From Bilifractor sp002394235 (lineage in GTDB: Bacteria > Bacillota > Clostridia > Lachnospirales > Lachnospiraceae): a stretch of DNA of 64,000 nucleotides. The translations under genes were made by a program, and so were the position numbers. The notes beneath the pieces were generated by a model. That model made no database searches. It was not told the origin of the DNA and saw only the letters and a list, made by a program, of their open reading frames with translations. Positions 7,697 to 15,808 of the stretch are shown piece by piece (position 1 is the stretch's first letter; each line of letters opens with the position of its first letter). The stretch lies in the NCBI RefSeq assembly GCF_052118845.1, contig NZ_JBQKGJ010000015.1, positions 12,793 through 76,792 of the forward strand, given 5' to 3'.

Positions 7697-8482
7697 TCAA
7701 CTGCCCCGCAAAGCCCCACGAAGCTTCTCCATCCCGCTCTGACGGCTGCGTGAAGGTTTCCGTCTGACTTCGCCGATCCTCAGAGCCTCGCGGATTTTCT
7801 CCGGCCTGCTGTTCAGAATCAGCTCCTCCGGATAATTTACCTCCCTCAGAATCCGTTCCGCCCAGGTAAAATCACCGATATGACCGGGTCCGTGGCTGTC
7901 GCTCGCCATGATGACCGGAAGATTTCGCTTTCTGCATGCCGCGAGCATTTTCAGGTCATTCGGTCTTGTATCTCCCCGGTAGCCGTCAGGGGAAAGCGAG
8001 GAATTATTTACCTCGAGAATGACACCATATTCCGCAGCCGCGTCTGCCAGGAGTTCATAGTCAACCGGATATCTCGCGTCATCCGGATGACCAATGATCC
8101 GCACCTTTGGATGCCTCATTGCCTGCGTATAAGCCAGGGTGTTGGCCACAGCGCTCCCCGGCTTCAGATTAGGATGATGAATGCTGGCGATCGCATAATC
8201 CAGACCGTCCAATATGTCATCCGGAAGATCAATGTTTCCAGCAAAATCTACAATATTTACTTCCGCGCCATAACAGATCCGAACCCCCGCACGAAACTCC
8301 AGAGCGTAAGCCAGGCTTCTGAAGTACGATTCTGTGCCAGCCGCAACAGTTGCGGGACCGTGATCGGTGATGCCCAGCACCTGAATTCCCTTCGCTGCAG
8401 CGGCCTTCGCCATATCCGCGATGGTACTCGAGGTACCGTGCCCGCTGGCGATTGAATGAGTATGCATGTCGCACACGTACAT
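7697..8482 (-). CDS. PHP-domain phosphoesterase (YcdX-like)
   Basis: 261 residues of the PHP superfamily (starts MYVCDMHTHSIASGHG). Metal-binding motifs are in the usual order: HTHS, ITDHGP, GAEVN, IASIHHP, IGHPDDARYP, and MASDSHGP near the end. These would hold a trinuclear metal centre. Family members are phosphatases or phosphoesterases. GGAGG lies before the ATG. The gene sits between the adenosyltransferase and the aldolase, and a promoter begins right after its stop. Acting on a sugar phosphate or B12-related phosphate would fit the context, but this is inference. The C-terminal 25 residues are basic (KPSRSRQSGMEKLRG). Confidence 0.8.
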   Translation of the reverse strand: MYVCDMHTHSIASGHGTSSTIADMAKAAAAKGIQVLGITDHGPATVAAGTESYFRSLAYALEFRAGVRICYGAEVNIVDFAGNIDLPDDILDGLDYAIASIHHPNLKPGSAVANTLAYTQAMRHPKVRIIGHPDDARYPVDYELLADAAAEYGVILEVNNSSLSPDGYRGDTRPNDLKMLAACRKRNLPVIMASDSHGPGHIGDFTWAERILREVNYPEELILNSRPEKIREALRIGEVRRKPSRSRQSGMEKLRGALRGS

Positions 8483-8513
8483 TTCTGTCCTTCCTCCCTA
8501 TCCTGCTTCCCGC

Positions 8514-9101
8514 TCAGTTGTCAATCCTCCTCCTGGAGCCGTGCGGTTCCTTCAGGATGTCGCGGATCACCTCCTGGCGGACTCCCTCACTCCGGATATT
8601 CTCCGCTTTATAATCCGCGTATCTGGCTGAAACATACAGAAAATCGGACAGACGGTTCATGTACTGCATCGCCTTCTTATCTGCTACAAACTTCTGCGCG
8701 ACGACACGAAACCTTCGCTCTGCTCTCCGCGCAACCGCCCGGGCCACATCCAGCCTTGCGGATTCTTCGCATCCGCCGTAGAGCACAAAATCTTTCACCC
8801 GCGGAAAAGAATCCTCCGTAGCATCGATCCACCCTTCCAGCTTCTGCGTCTCCGATTCCTCAAAACGGTATTCCCGCTTCATAGGCGCGGCCACCCCGGA
8901 CATCATGAACATCAGCGTCTTCTGAATATGGGTCAGTCTTTCCCAGAGCTCATCGTCCGCAAGAACCTTTGCCATGCCGATCTGGCTGTTCAATTCGTCT
9001 ATGGTGCCGAGGAGTTCAATTCTGTCATCCGTCTTCAGAACGCTCTGTCCGTTCAGAAGAGATGTCCTTCCGTTATCACCGTTTTTCGTATAGATTTTCA
9101 T
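8514..9101 (-). CDS. pduO: PduO-type ATP:cob(I)alamin adenosyltransferase
   Basis: 195 residues from MKIYTKNGDNG; a longer in-frame reading from 9188 lacks a ribosome site, whereas AAGGA precedes this ATG. The N-terminal ATP-binding motif (TKNGDNGRTSLLNG) and the downstream GTIDELNSQIG motif are of the PduO/CobA2 type. The C-terminal helix carries the Arg-rich substrate loop (ESARLDVARAVARRAERR). The enzyme makes adenosylcobalamin for the diol dehydratase. It lacks the fused heme-binding C-terminal domain of Salmonella PduO; that domain is encoded separately at 15025-15489. Confidence 0.88.
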   Translation of the reverse strand: MKIYTKNGDNGRTSLLNGQSVLKTDDRIELLGTIDELNSQIGMAKVLADDELWERLTHIQKTLMFMMSGVAAPMKREYRFEESETQKLEGWIDATEDSFPRVKDFVLYGGCEESARLDVARAVARRAERRFRVVAQKFVADKKAMQYMNRLSDFLYVSARYADYKAENIRSEGVRQEVIRDILKEPHGSRRRIDN

Positions 9102-9195
9102 TGATTGTCTGTCCTTCATATGAATTTCATATACCGGTATATCTGAAATGCCTCTGTCCGGAGCCTCTCCCTGAGGAGTATAGAACAATAAGGCT

Positions 9196-9534
9196 CTACT
9201 CCAGGTCTCTGAGGCACTGTTTTTTCATCACTCTCGCGCTGTTGGAGCCGATGATCCTGCATGCGGCAAAGGTCGGCATATGGACGCTGCACACGCACTC
9301 CCCCGGCCTCCGGCCCCGCATCTGAAAGGAAACATTCTCACCGGATATCCCGATGCCAGAACCCATCATCGAGGCATTGCACGCGTCAGACGCCAGAATG
9401 TCCGCGTCTGACTCATCCATCTCAAATACCTCAGACGCAACATTCTCTTCCTCGATTCCCGCCTGTATCTCCCGCAGAAAATCATTGTCCGCGCGATGTG
9501 TATAAATAAAAATTGATGGTCTCTGGCTGATCAT
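9196..9534 (-). CDS. pduH: Diol dehydratase reactivase small subunit
   Basis: 112-residue protein of the PduH/DdrB family, the small subunit of the ATP-dependent factor that expels damaged cobalamin from diol dehydratase. The family run SGIGISGENVSFQMRG is visible. The ATG overlaps the pduG stop by four bases (ATGA), consistent with one-to-one translation of the two subunits. Confidence 0.9.
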   Translation of the reverse strand: MISQRPSIFIYTHRADNDFLREIQAGIEEENVASEVFEMDESDADILASDACNASMMGSGIGISGENVSFQMRGRRPGECVCSVHMPTFAACRIIGSNSARVMKKQCLRDLE

Positions 9535-11348
9535 CTCTTCTCGCCTCCGTAGGAGAGCACCAGTCCGGTCGCGACCGCGTTCCTCGGTCCCTCCGTTCCT
9601 CTGATGTTTCCTCTGCCGCAGACAATTCCGTATCCGGCGAATTCTTCCATCAGCATCTCCGGAATCTCAAAATCCGCTGCCGAACCTCCTACAAGAACCA
9701 CATTTGATATTTTCCGCAGATTGTGATCCGGAGCCACATAGCGCAAAGCTCGCAGCGCATTGGTGAGGAATACCTTTTTCTTTGCTTCACGGCGGATCTC
9801 ACGGATCCGCTCCATCGGGACATCCTTTTCCACACGGACCAGCCCCGACTCCGTGAGCAGTACCACTCTTCCGTAAAACCTCGGGTCGATGGATTCCTGC
9901 ACGAAATACATCTCGCCGTTTTCCATTCTCATATGAAAGAGACTCTCAACCTTCGCCAGCGGATATTTTTTGATCTGCTCCGCCATGTAGCGGTTGTCCA
10001 GACCCAGCTCTGTCTGAATCAGCATGGATACCAGTTCCCCGGCACCCGCCTGATGCGTCAGCGATACGCTTCCGTTTTCCCGGATAATCGCGGCATCGGT
10101 CGATCCGCCTCCCATATCCAGGATAGCGAGCGGAAGGGCAGTGCCCGGCGTCGTAAGCGCTCCCAGGCTCGCCATGACCGCTTCCACACCCGCAACCGTC
10201 GTCCGGGTGTGCAGCACCTCCGACAGCTTCTCCGCGATCTGCCGCATGGGAAGCTGCTGCGTACGCACCATCGCGGCGATTCCCACCGCCTTCTCCAGGC
10301 AGGTCTCGCCGGCAAGCGCTCCGGAAATCAGTACCGGCGCAAGCGTGTCCACTGCCAGAATATCCGTGATATGAATATCCGCATCTGCTTCTCCGCTTAC
10401 TTCACTCATGCTCTTCCGGATGCGGCTGAGCATATTTCCTACGTTGGTGTCCGCCTGGCCGGTCACATCACGGATTCTGCCCGCATCACCGACCGCTTTC
10501 ATGATCTTATCTGCACCTTCGTCCAGAGAAATTCTGATCGGATGTTCCGCATCCAGATAAATCTCTCCGGCTGGAAGCACATTCTCCCGGATGTCTCCGT
10601 TCGGCGTCCGGATCACAACTGCGCTCCGGTTTCCAATCAGGCTCTTGGCAATCGGTGTCACGGTCCGCGTCTCATCCGCATTGAGATGAAGCAGTGTGGC
10701 AATGCCGTAGGGATTTGAGAGCATCCGGATAAACTGACCGGGAAGAGCTACCTCAATCGCCGCCATCTTGCCGTCCGGGATCTTGTCGATTCTCTTCACC
10801 TCATCGACGATAGGAATCTTCCGCGTAAGACGGTTCTCCACAAGAACCGCTTCGTCCGCCTGAAGAATCATCCCGACCACATTCAGCCGTCCGGCCGTTT
10901 CATTAATCCTTCTTGCCACCTCTTCATAGCCGTGATTTCCCGGGACAAAGACAATGTACGGTGTCCCGGGCAGTCCCCGGTCCAGCCGTTCAAACGAGAG
11001 CAGTTCCCCCGCCGCCTGCCCGGCCCCGGCCGGAGTAGAGGGATTGTGCCCGATCATGGAAGAATCCGTGATGATCGTCTCCGTCAGCGTTTCCATCGCC
11101 GTGTCGCCGATAACCGGAGCCGCTTCGTTCAGCCGTATCAGGTCAATCCCGGAAACTTCCCTGCCGATCCGGCCCATGGCTTCCTTCAGAGCCGCAAGGA
11201 TCCCGTGAATATTTGCCGCGGTTCCCTTGGTCCCCGTCGTCATGACCGAAGCCCCGGACAGGAAGCGCAAATTCTCCCCTTCACTGTATTCTCCGATACA
11301 GACCTCTGTTGTGGAATTTCCGATATCTACACCTGCTACTATGCTCAA
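9531..11348 (-). CDS. pduG: Diol dehydratase reactivase large subunit
   Basis: 605 residues, full length for PduG/DdrA, an actin/Hsp70-fold ATPase. The N-terminus MSIVAGVDIGNSTTEVCIG is the phosphate-1 loop, and LDMGGGSTDAAI is the second phosphate loop. With PduH it exchanges inactive cobalamin for free adenosylcobalamin. The start codon appears to be TTG (11346-11348) with an AGG-containing site just upstream; no ATG or GTG is available in frame. A 240-base spacer with a tandem repeat separates it from pduE, unusual for this normally tight gene group. Confidence 0.93.
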   Translation of the reverse strand: MSIVAGVDIGNSTTEVCIGEYSEGENLRFLSGASVMTTGTKGTAANIHGILAALKEAMGRIGREVSGIDLIRLNEAAPVIGDTAMETLTETIITDSSMIGHNPSTPAGAGQAAGELLSFERLDRGLPGTPYIVFVPGNHGYEEVARRINETAGRLNVVGMILQADEAVLVENRLTRKIPIVDEVKRIDKIPDGKMAAIEVALPGQFIRMLSNPYGIATLLHLNADETRTVTPIAKSLIGNRSAVVIRTPNGDIRENVLPAGEIYLDAEHPIRISLDEGADKIMKAVGDAGRIRDVTGQADTNVGNMLSRIRKSMSEVSGEADADIHITDILAVDTLAPVLISGALAGETCLEKAVGIAAMVRTQQLPMRQIAEKLSEVLHTRTTVAGVEAVMASLGALTTPGTALPLAILDMGGGSTDAAIIRENGSVSLTHQAGAGELVSMLIQTELGLDNRYMAEQIKKYPLAKVESLFHMRMENGEMYFVQESIDPRFYGRVVLLTESGLVRVEKDVPMERIREIRREAKKKVFLTNALRALRYVAPDHNLRKISNVVLVGGSAADFEIPEMLMEEFAGYGIVCGRGNIRGTEGPRNAVATGLVLSYGGEKR

Positions 11349-11362
11349 AGCCCTAACCTCGC

Positions 11363-11418
11363 GGATATTTTCTGATGGATATTTTCTGATGGAAATTTTT
11401 TGATGGATATTTTCTGAT
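11363..11418. repeat. 14-bp tandem repeat, four copies, in the pduE-pduG spacer
   Basis: Units of the form GGATATTTTCTGAT at 11363, 11377, 11391 (three mismatches) and 11405, with a degenerate fifth copy after. It lies 15 bases before the pduG start. The rest of the spacer (11440-11590) contains a fragment resembling the palindromic repeat family seen at 18.2 kb (TGTATAAAGCCACCTGCTCC). Confidence 0.9.
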
Positions 11419-11590
11419 GAAAATTACGATAATATATTCCAAAAGCAGCTCCTGTAGTAACCGCCCATGCCATGCAAGCGGAGCGCCGCAATATGTATAA
11501 AGCCACCTGCTCCGCTGCTTCGCAGCTGCCACATGCGACCGGCTTCGTCGGCCTGCCGCATCTTTCAGGCATGCCGTTTTCCGTGCGCGC

Positions 11591-11998
11591 TTACTTCTGA
11601 TCCGGAAGCAGGATCCCCCTCTTTTCGTACACCTCAGCCGCCTCCAGAACAAGCTTCGCGCAGTTCGGCGCCTGATATTTTTCCAGAAGTTCCTCTGCCA
11701 TCCGTGCAAGCTCTGTCTTCGTCGCCCGGTTCGGTCTGAGCTTGTTGTACATTCTGAGGATCACATCATCTGGTACATTGGTCAGCTCCGCCGCACGCTC
11801 GAAGTTTTTCTTCATCGGGGCATTACCTGCCTGATCCGCAACCTCTCCCTGAGCACGGAGCATCTCCGCGGAGATCTTGATGTCATCGGGAGCCACATGT
11901 CCCTTCCTCACCTCATCCAGTGAAAGCTCATCCAGCTTCTTCCCGGTTCTGGAAGTAATACGGTCTCTCTCATGTTCACCCAAAGGATACTGCATCAT
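11591..11998 (-). CDS. pduE: Propanediol dehydratase small subunit
   Basis: 135 residues from MMQYPLGEHERD. GGGAGG lies just before ATGATG, and the ATG overlaps the pduD stop (ATGA). A slightly longer reading (from 12010) would swallow its own ribosome site. The family pattern SRTGKKLDELSLDEV and the helical C-terminus AKLVLEAAEVYEKRG are present. It is part of the alpha2-beta2-gamma2 B12 enzyme with PduC and PduD. Confidence 0.93.
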   Translation of the reverse strand: MMQYPLGEHERDRITSRTGKKLDELSLDEVRKGHVAPDDIKISAEMLRAQGEVADQAGNAPMKKNFERAAELTNVPDDVILRMYNKLRPNRATKTELARMAEELLEKYQAPNCAKLVLEAAEVYEKRGILLPDQK

Positions 11999-12711
11999 TT
12001 TTCCTCCCATTCAATGATTCCGAGCTTCGGATCCAGCTGCTCCGTCTCCGCGATATGCATGATTGCCGCCTTTACCTGATACTTCGGTCTGACCATCGGA
12101 TCATTGACAGACGGAATCGGCGTAACATTCTCCCCTTTGACGTACTTCGCTGCATTCTGTCCGATTCTCCGGTACGTCTCCAGTGTCATCAGCGGTGCCT
12201 GCGGAAAAAGCTCCAGATTGGAAAGCGGGTACAGGTCTTTCTGGCTGATTACGGTCGTTCCCTTGGACTGAATTCCGATACCGATTCCGGAACCCGACAG
12301 CTTTGCAGATTCAAGCGCCATAAAACCGACGTCTGATGTGTCAAGGACTTTCACCACACGGGGGATCATCCCCTCTTCCTCAATTCCAGCCCTTACATTC
12401 CGGATGACCTCGTCGAGCGGAATTCCGCCGATAGTTTTCTTGATCTCCCTCTGGAACGCGGCGCCCACGCCGATGACGATCTCCTTCGGATCCGTGCCCT
12501 TCTCCGCCTTTCTGTATGCGGAGTAATCACTCTTATTCTCATTGATTCTGGTTCTGCCCGCCATGGAGGGAATATCGTCCTCCCCAAGCTCCCCGGCAAC
12601 TACCCTGCGGAAACCGTTTGCGTCGTAAGCCGAACCGGAATTCCCGCGGCTTCGGATCTGACGGACAACCTCTTCTGTAATTTTCTCAATTAATTCCTGT
12701 GAAACCTGCAT
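11995..12711 (-). CDS. pduD: Propanediol dehydratase medium subunit
   Basis: 238 residues. Residues 1-20 (SQELIEKITEEVVRQIRS) form the encapsulation helix known for PduD, then a Gly/Ser linker leads into the beta subunit fold (EIVIGVGAAFQREI, GSGIGIGIQSKGTTVI). It binds the lower face of adenosylcobalamin together with PduC. AGGAGG precedes the ATG, nine bases after the pduC stop. Confidence 0.95.
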   Translation of the reverse strand: MQVSQELIEKITEEVVRQIRSRGNSGSAYDANGFRRVVAGELGEDDIPSMAGRTRINENKSDYSAYRKAEKGTDPKEIVIGVGAAFQREIKKTIGGIPLDEVIRNVRAGIEEEGMIPRVVKVLDTSDVGFMALESAKLSGSGIGIGIQSKGTTVISQKDLYPLSNLELFPQAPLMTLETYRRIGQNAAKYVKGENVTPIPSVNDPMVRPKYQVKAAIMHIAETEQLDPKLGIIEWEEK

Positions 12712-12720
12712 GCTGTCCTC

Positions 12721-14385
12721 CTAAATATCCATAGGATTGATACGATGCGGGATACGCTTGATCTCTTCCCAGCGCTTCCCTTCCACACGATACCCGGTTC
12801 CCGGTCCCATATAATCGTTCGGCGTATTCACCCCGGACATCACATGGAAATCGCTGTCGAGGATCGCCGCAGTCTGCATGTAATCGCCAATCACACGCTG
12901 CTTCAGCATGGAGAGCACGCTCTCCGCGACATCCGTGAAGCCACTGTCGGCGAGCGCCTTCACCACATCGATCCCGGTGATGCCCCGCTTCATAACATCT
13001 TCCGCCGACATCAGATCCGCCGCGACATCTCTCGGAAGTGTATCCTTGCTGCCGTGGGCATACGTGATCGCATCCACCTGTTCGTCGGACACCTCCGCGA
13101 GACCGAGCTGGCGGAACACCGCCTGAACAGCCTTTGCTGCCTTATTGCGGACGGCTATGACATCCTCTTCCTTTACCGGTCTCAGGCCGCCGTCCACCTG
13201 CATGTCACGCTGAAAGACGTTGTAATCGTCGAAGTCTTCCGCGTCAAAATTGGAACCTGCAAACATATTGTCATAGTTCGGCTCCGCTGCGTAGCCCGAG
13301 AAAATGAAGTCAGTCCCCGGAAGGAACTGCAGCATCGTTCTCGCGGTGCGGCGCATATCGGAGTTGGAAAAGCTCTGATCATTCGACGAAGCGCACTCAA
13401 GCCCGAGAAGTGCCGCCACAAGATTTTCTCCCAGAACCTCCCGGATACCCGCAGGCACCGATCCCGGTATGCCGATGCAGCTGACAGAGCCGTTCTGAAT
13501 CCCCTGACTTCCGCAGCCCTTCGTCACATAGAGGCATCTGCACTCCAGATAGAGCATGGATTTCATCTCGCTGCTTCCCATCAGTACCTCGGAGCCTGAT
13601 CCGGAGGTAAAGCGGACCTTCAGTCCTCTGGATGCGTAGGATGAATTCAGAAACGCCTTTGAATAAGGCGTATCGTCGCCGTCGATAAATACCTTCTCCG
13701 TTCCGTATACCGAGAGCGTCTCCGCATAAGTCGTAAGTCCCCGGATTCCGAGTTCCAGCTCGGTTGCCTCCTCTGATGAGCACTGCGTCAGTACACCCGG
13801 CCGGCCGACCTGCGAACCGATCAGAAGACCCATGGCGTCAAGCGGCGCGTATCTCGCGACACCCATCGTCGTCTCCTCCTCCGCAAATCCCCGGAGCGCG
13901 CCCTCCGCCGCATCGGCCGCAATCTGAACCGGATCATCCTTCAGATTGGTGATATGCGCCTGATTTCCGGGTTTCTTCCTCGCGCGCATCTTCTGCATGC
14001 CCATCATCAGCTCAACCACATTAAGCTCATTGATGACTTCCGTCATCTTCGCCGGCGTGATTCCGGAGATCACCTCCAGAACCTCTTTCCTTGACACATG
14101 AATATCCACAATCATCTTCGCGATATCCAGCGCCGATATCTTCATGGACTGTTCCGCGCGTGCGATATTGATGGCGTAATCCGCGATGAAGGTATCCAGG
14201 AAGTCAAAATCTTCCCGCTTCTTTCCATCCAACTCAACGATCTGCCCGTTCTCCACCCGGACAGACGGCTTCGGATCATACGGACTCTTCATGGCGACAA
14301 AGCCCATCTCCGGCCATTCATTGATATAGCCATCCTTATTTACCGGACGCTGGTCCAGAACCTCAAATCTCTTTGATCTTCTCAT
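12721..14385 (-). CDS. pduC: Propanediol dehydratase large subunit
   Basis: 554 residues, the usual length. The start MRRSKRFEVLDQRPVNKDG and internal blocks such as KKPGNQAHITN, GCGSQGIQNG and GSVPAGIREV are typical of B12-dependent diol/glycerol dehydratase alpha subunits. It catalyses 1,2-propanediol to propanal by an adenosyl radical. Substrate preference (propanediol against glycerol) is inferred from the aldolase and shell context. The start has GGAGA upstream and lies about 190 bases below a promoter at 14579-14607. Confidence 0.95.
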   Translation of the reverse strand: MRRSKRFEVLDQRPVNKDGYINEWPEMGFVAMKSPYDPKPSVRVENGQIVELDGKKREDFDFLDTFIADYAINIARAEQSMKISALDIAKMIVDIHVSRKEVLEVISGITPAKMTEVINELNVVELMMGMQKMRARKKPGNQAHITNLKDDPVQIAADAAEGALRGFAEEETTMGVARYAPLDAMGLLIGSQVGRPGVLTQCSSEEATELELGIRGLTTYAETLSVYGTEKVFIDGDDTPYSKAFLNSSYASRGLKVRFTSGSGSEVLMGSSEMKSMLYLECRCLYVTKGCGSQGIQNGSVSCIGIPGSVPAGIREVLGENLVAALLGLECASSNDQSFSNSDMRRTARTMLQFLPGTDFIFSGYAAEPNYDNMFAGSNFDAEDFDDYNVFQRDMQVDGGLRPVKEEDVIAVRNKAAKAVQAVFRQLGLAEVSDEQVDAITYAHGSKDTLPRDVAADLMSAEDVMKRGITGIDVVKALADSGFTDVAESVLSMLKQRVIGDYMQTAAILDSDFHVMSGVNTPNDYMGPGTGYRVEGKRWEEIKRIPHRINPMDI

Positions 14386-14578
14386 GCTTCATTTTCTCCG
14401 CAATGTCTGAAATCACGTGAACATGTCATTTGATCCCGGCGCAATAATCACCGAAATCGGATGCGGGGCACTTAACAACTGCCCCCGGAAAGTCCGAAAC
14501 CCCATGTCCCGGACAGGATAAAAACCCAGAGCATCTGCCTGTCTCAACCCGACAGTGCCACTCATAGTATTTGGATCC

Positions 14579-14607
14579 ATTATACATCCCGGATGATCGT
14601 TTATCAA
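14579..14607 (-). promoter_or_regulatory. Sigma-A promoter before pduC
   Basis: Minus strand TTGATA (14602-14607), 17 bases, TATAAT (14579-14584). The roughly 190-base leader to pduC contains two small hairpins (CTGTC ... GACAG near 14540-14560, and CATGTCCCGGACAGG near 14503-14518). I could not find the conserved B12-box of a cobalamin riboswitch or a convincing ANTAR antiterminator pair in it. The remaining gap to 15024 holds a dispersed repeat and a terminator. Confidence 0.8.
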
Positions 14608-14745
14608 TAGAAACAGGGTCGAATCTTTCAAAAAACCACATTTATCAGGGAATAACTCAACACAATTCCACAATATCAGCTGTTCATATATCAGTAGTTC
14701 TTGCAAATACAACCCGTCTGCATTTTTTCTCCGCAACAACTAAAC

Positions 14746-14837
14746 AACGAGATAAAACACGCTACGCGAGTTTTATCTCGCTATCGCGACGCTCGTCACA
14801 CACGAATACTTCGCATTCGGCTGCGGCTCACTGTTCG
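14746..14837. repeat. 92-bp dispersed repeat, copy 1
   Basis: Matches 63805-63896 in the same orientation with a handful of differences. It contains an 11-bp inverted repeat (CGAGATAAAAC ... GTTTTATCTCG), and on the minus strand this hairpin is followed by a short T-run. Its right end (CTGTTCG at 14831-14837) abuts the terminator at 14841-14879. In the second copy the sequence switches to a group II intron end at exactly this point. Confidence 0.92.
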
Positions 14838-14840
14838 CAT

Positions 14841-14879
14841 AAAAAAATGGCGGAGATACACAAAGTATCCATCCGCCAT
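14841..14879 (-). terminator. Intrinsic terminator after the GlcG-like gene
   Basis: Minus strand hairpin TGGCGGA ... GATAC/GTATC ... TCCGCCA (14848-14878) followed by seven T (14841-14847). It would end most transcripts from the 15.65 kb promoter before pduC, leaving pduC to its own promoter. Confidence 0.88.
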
Positions 14880-15024
14880 GATGTTCCATCGGCCCTTTAA
14901 CCGACTCTTTAATCAACCCTATAAATTCTAAAGATGATGTGATGTGACGATTCAGCACTCCACTCTCGAGAACATGCAGTTCTCCCGATGTGAGGAGTCC
15001 GGGCGCCTTCGGCTCCGGAACACG

Positions 15025-15489
15025 TCACGCCTGCCCGGTAATCTCCGCGAAAACCTTCAGGCCAAACTCCGCCACGTCATTGTCCTGCTCACCGGTTCCC
15101 CCGCTTACGCCGAGACCTCCGACGATCTTGTCTCCGATCTTCAACGGTACGCCGCCGCCGAATCCGATGATTCTCCCGTTGTTCATGGACTCAAGCCCGT
15201 AGAAGGTGCCTCCGGGCTGTATCATCTCATGGACCTGCATCGTTGACATCTTCACCGCGACCGCAGTATAGGCCTTCTGGGTCGCGACCTCATAACTCAC
15301 AAGGAAGGCATCCTCCATCACATGAACTGCAATCGGATTGCCATGGGCATCATCGACCGCAATGACACAGGCGAGTCCCTTCTGCCTGGCATATTCCTCC
15401 ACCCGGTCCATAAGAACCTTCGCCGTCTTCAGAGGAATGCTGCCTCTGATCTGACTCACGATATTTTCCGTCATCCTGTTCTGATCCAT
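15025..15489 (-). CDS. GlcG/HbpS-like protein (PduO C-terminal domain type)
   Basis: 154 residues from MDQNRM (GGTGGAAG upstream; a longer reading from 15534 has no ribosome site). It has the DUF336 fold: ACVIAVDDAHGNPIAVHVMEDAF, AYTAVAVKMST, GIPL-like GGGVPLKIGDKIVGGLGVSGGT. Related domains bind heme or cobalamin and form the C-terminal half of Salmonella PduO. The first 17 residues (RMTENIVSQIRG) could be an encapsulation helix. It is the first gene of the BMC locus, with its own promoter and terminator. A role in cofactor reduction or protection is inferred. Confidence 0.85.
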   Translation of the reverse strand: MDQNRMTENIVSQIRGSIPLKTAKVLMDRVEEYARQKGLACVIAVDDAHGNPIAVHVMEDAFLVSYEVATQKAYTAVAVKMSTMQVHEMIQPGGTFYGLESMNNGRIIGFGGGVPLKIGDKIVGGLGVSGGTGEQDNDVAEFGLKVFAEITGQA

Positions 15490-15640
15490 ACTTCCACCCC
15501 GGAATACCCGCCGGATTGCGCACGCGCAAAGCACGCGGCAGTCCGCATCACCATATCATACATACCCTGGCATCATAAAAATCATGATATCAGGCAAATC
15601 ATGAAAAAATCTGTCACTCAGACTTCTGCATTTCATTTCA

Positions 15641-15669
15641 AGTATACGAGTATCCGGTCGAAATGTCAA
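15641..15669 (-). promoter_or_regulatory. Sigma-A promoter at the head of the BMC locus
   Basis: Minus strand TTGACA (15664-15669), 17 bases, TATACT (15641-15646). In the leader, two copies of AAATCATGA (15579-15605) flank TATCAGGC and could be an operator or a small hairpin. The 15490-15808 gap holds this promoter and the terminator at 15724-15778. Confidence 0.85.
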
Positions 15670-15723
15670 TAAAACCACAAAATTCCAACAAAATGTTCAT
15701 TTTTGTATTTTTCTTTCCGCCAC

Positions 15724-15778
15724 AAAAAGACAGAGATCCCTCTCTTTCCTTTGTCATCCGACAAAACAGAGGGAGATC
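15724..15778 (-). terminator. Terminator after the serine acetyltransferase gene
   Basis: Minus strand nested hairpin: outer arms GATCTCCCTCT ... AGAGGGATC and inner arms TTTGTC ... GACAAA, followed by TCTGTCTTTTTG. It separates the mtnA-cysE unit from the BMC locus. Confidence 0.75.
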
Positions 15779-15808
15779 CCCGTCCTATTCTTCACAGCCC
15801 TATCCGCT

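Noticed and set aside
9723..10718. 331-codon open frame on the plus strand
   Set aside because: Antisense shadow of pduG.
14386..14579. Cobalamin riboswitch before pduC
   Set aside because: Leader length would fit, but I could not find the conserved B12-box or its pairing partner.
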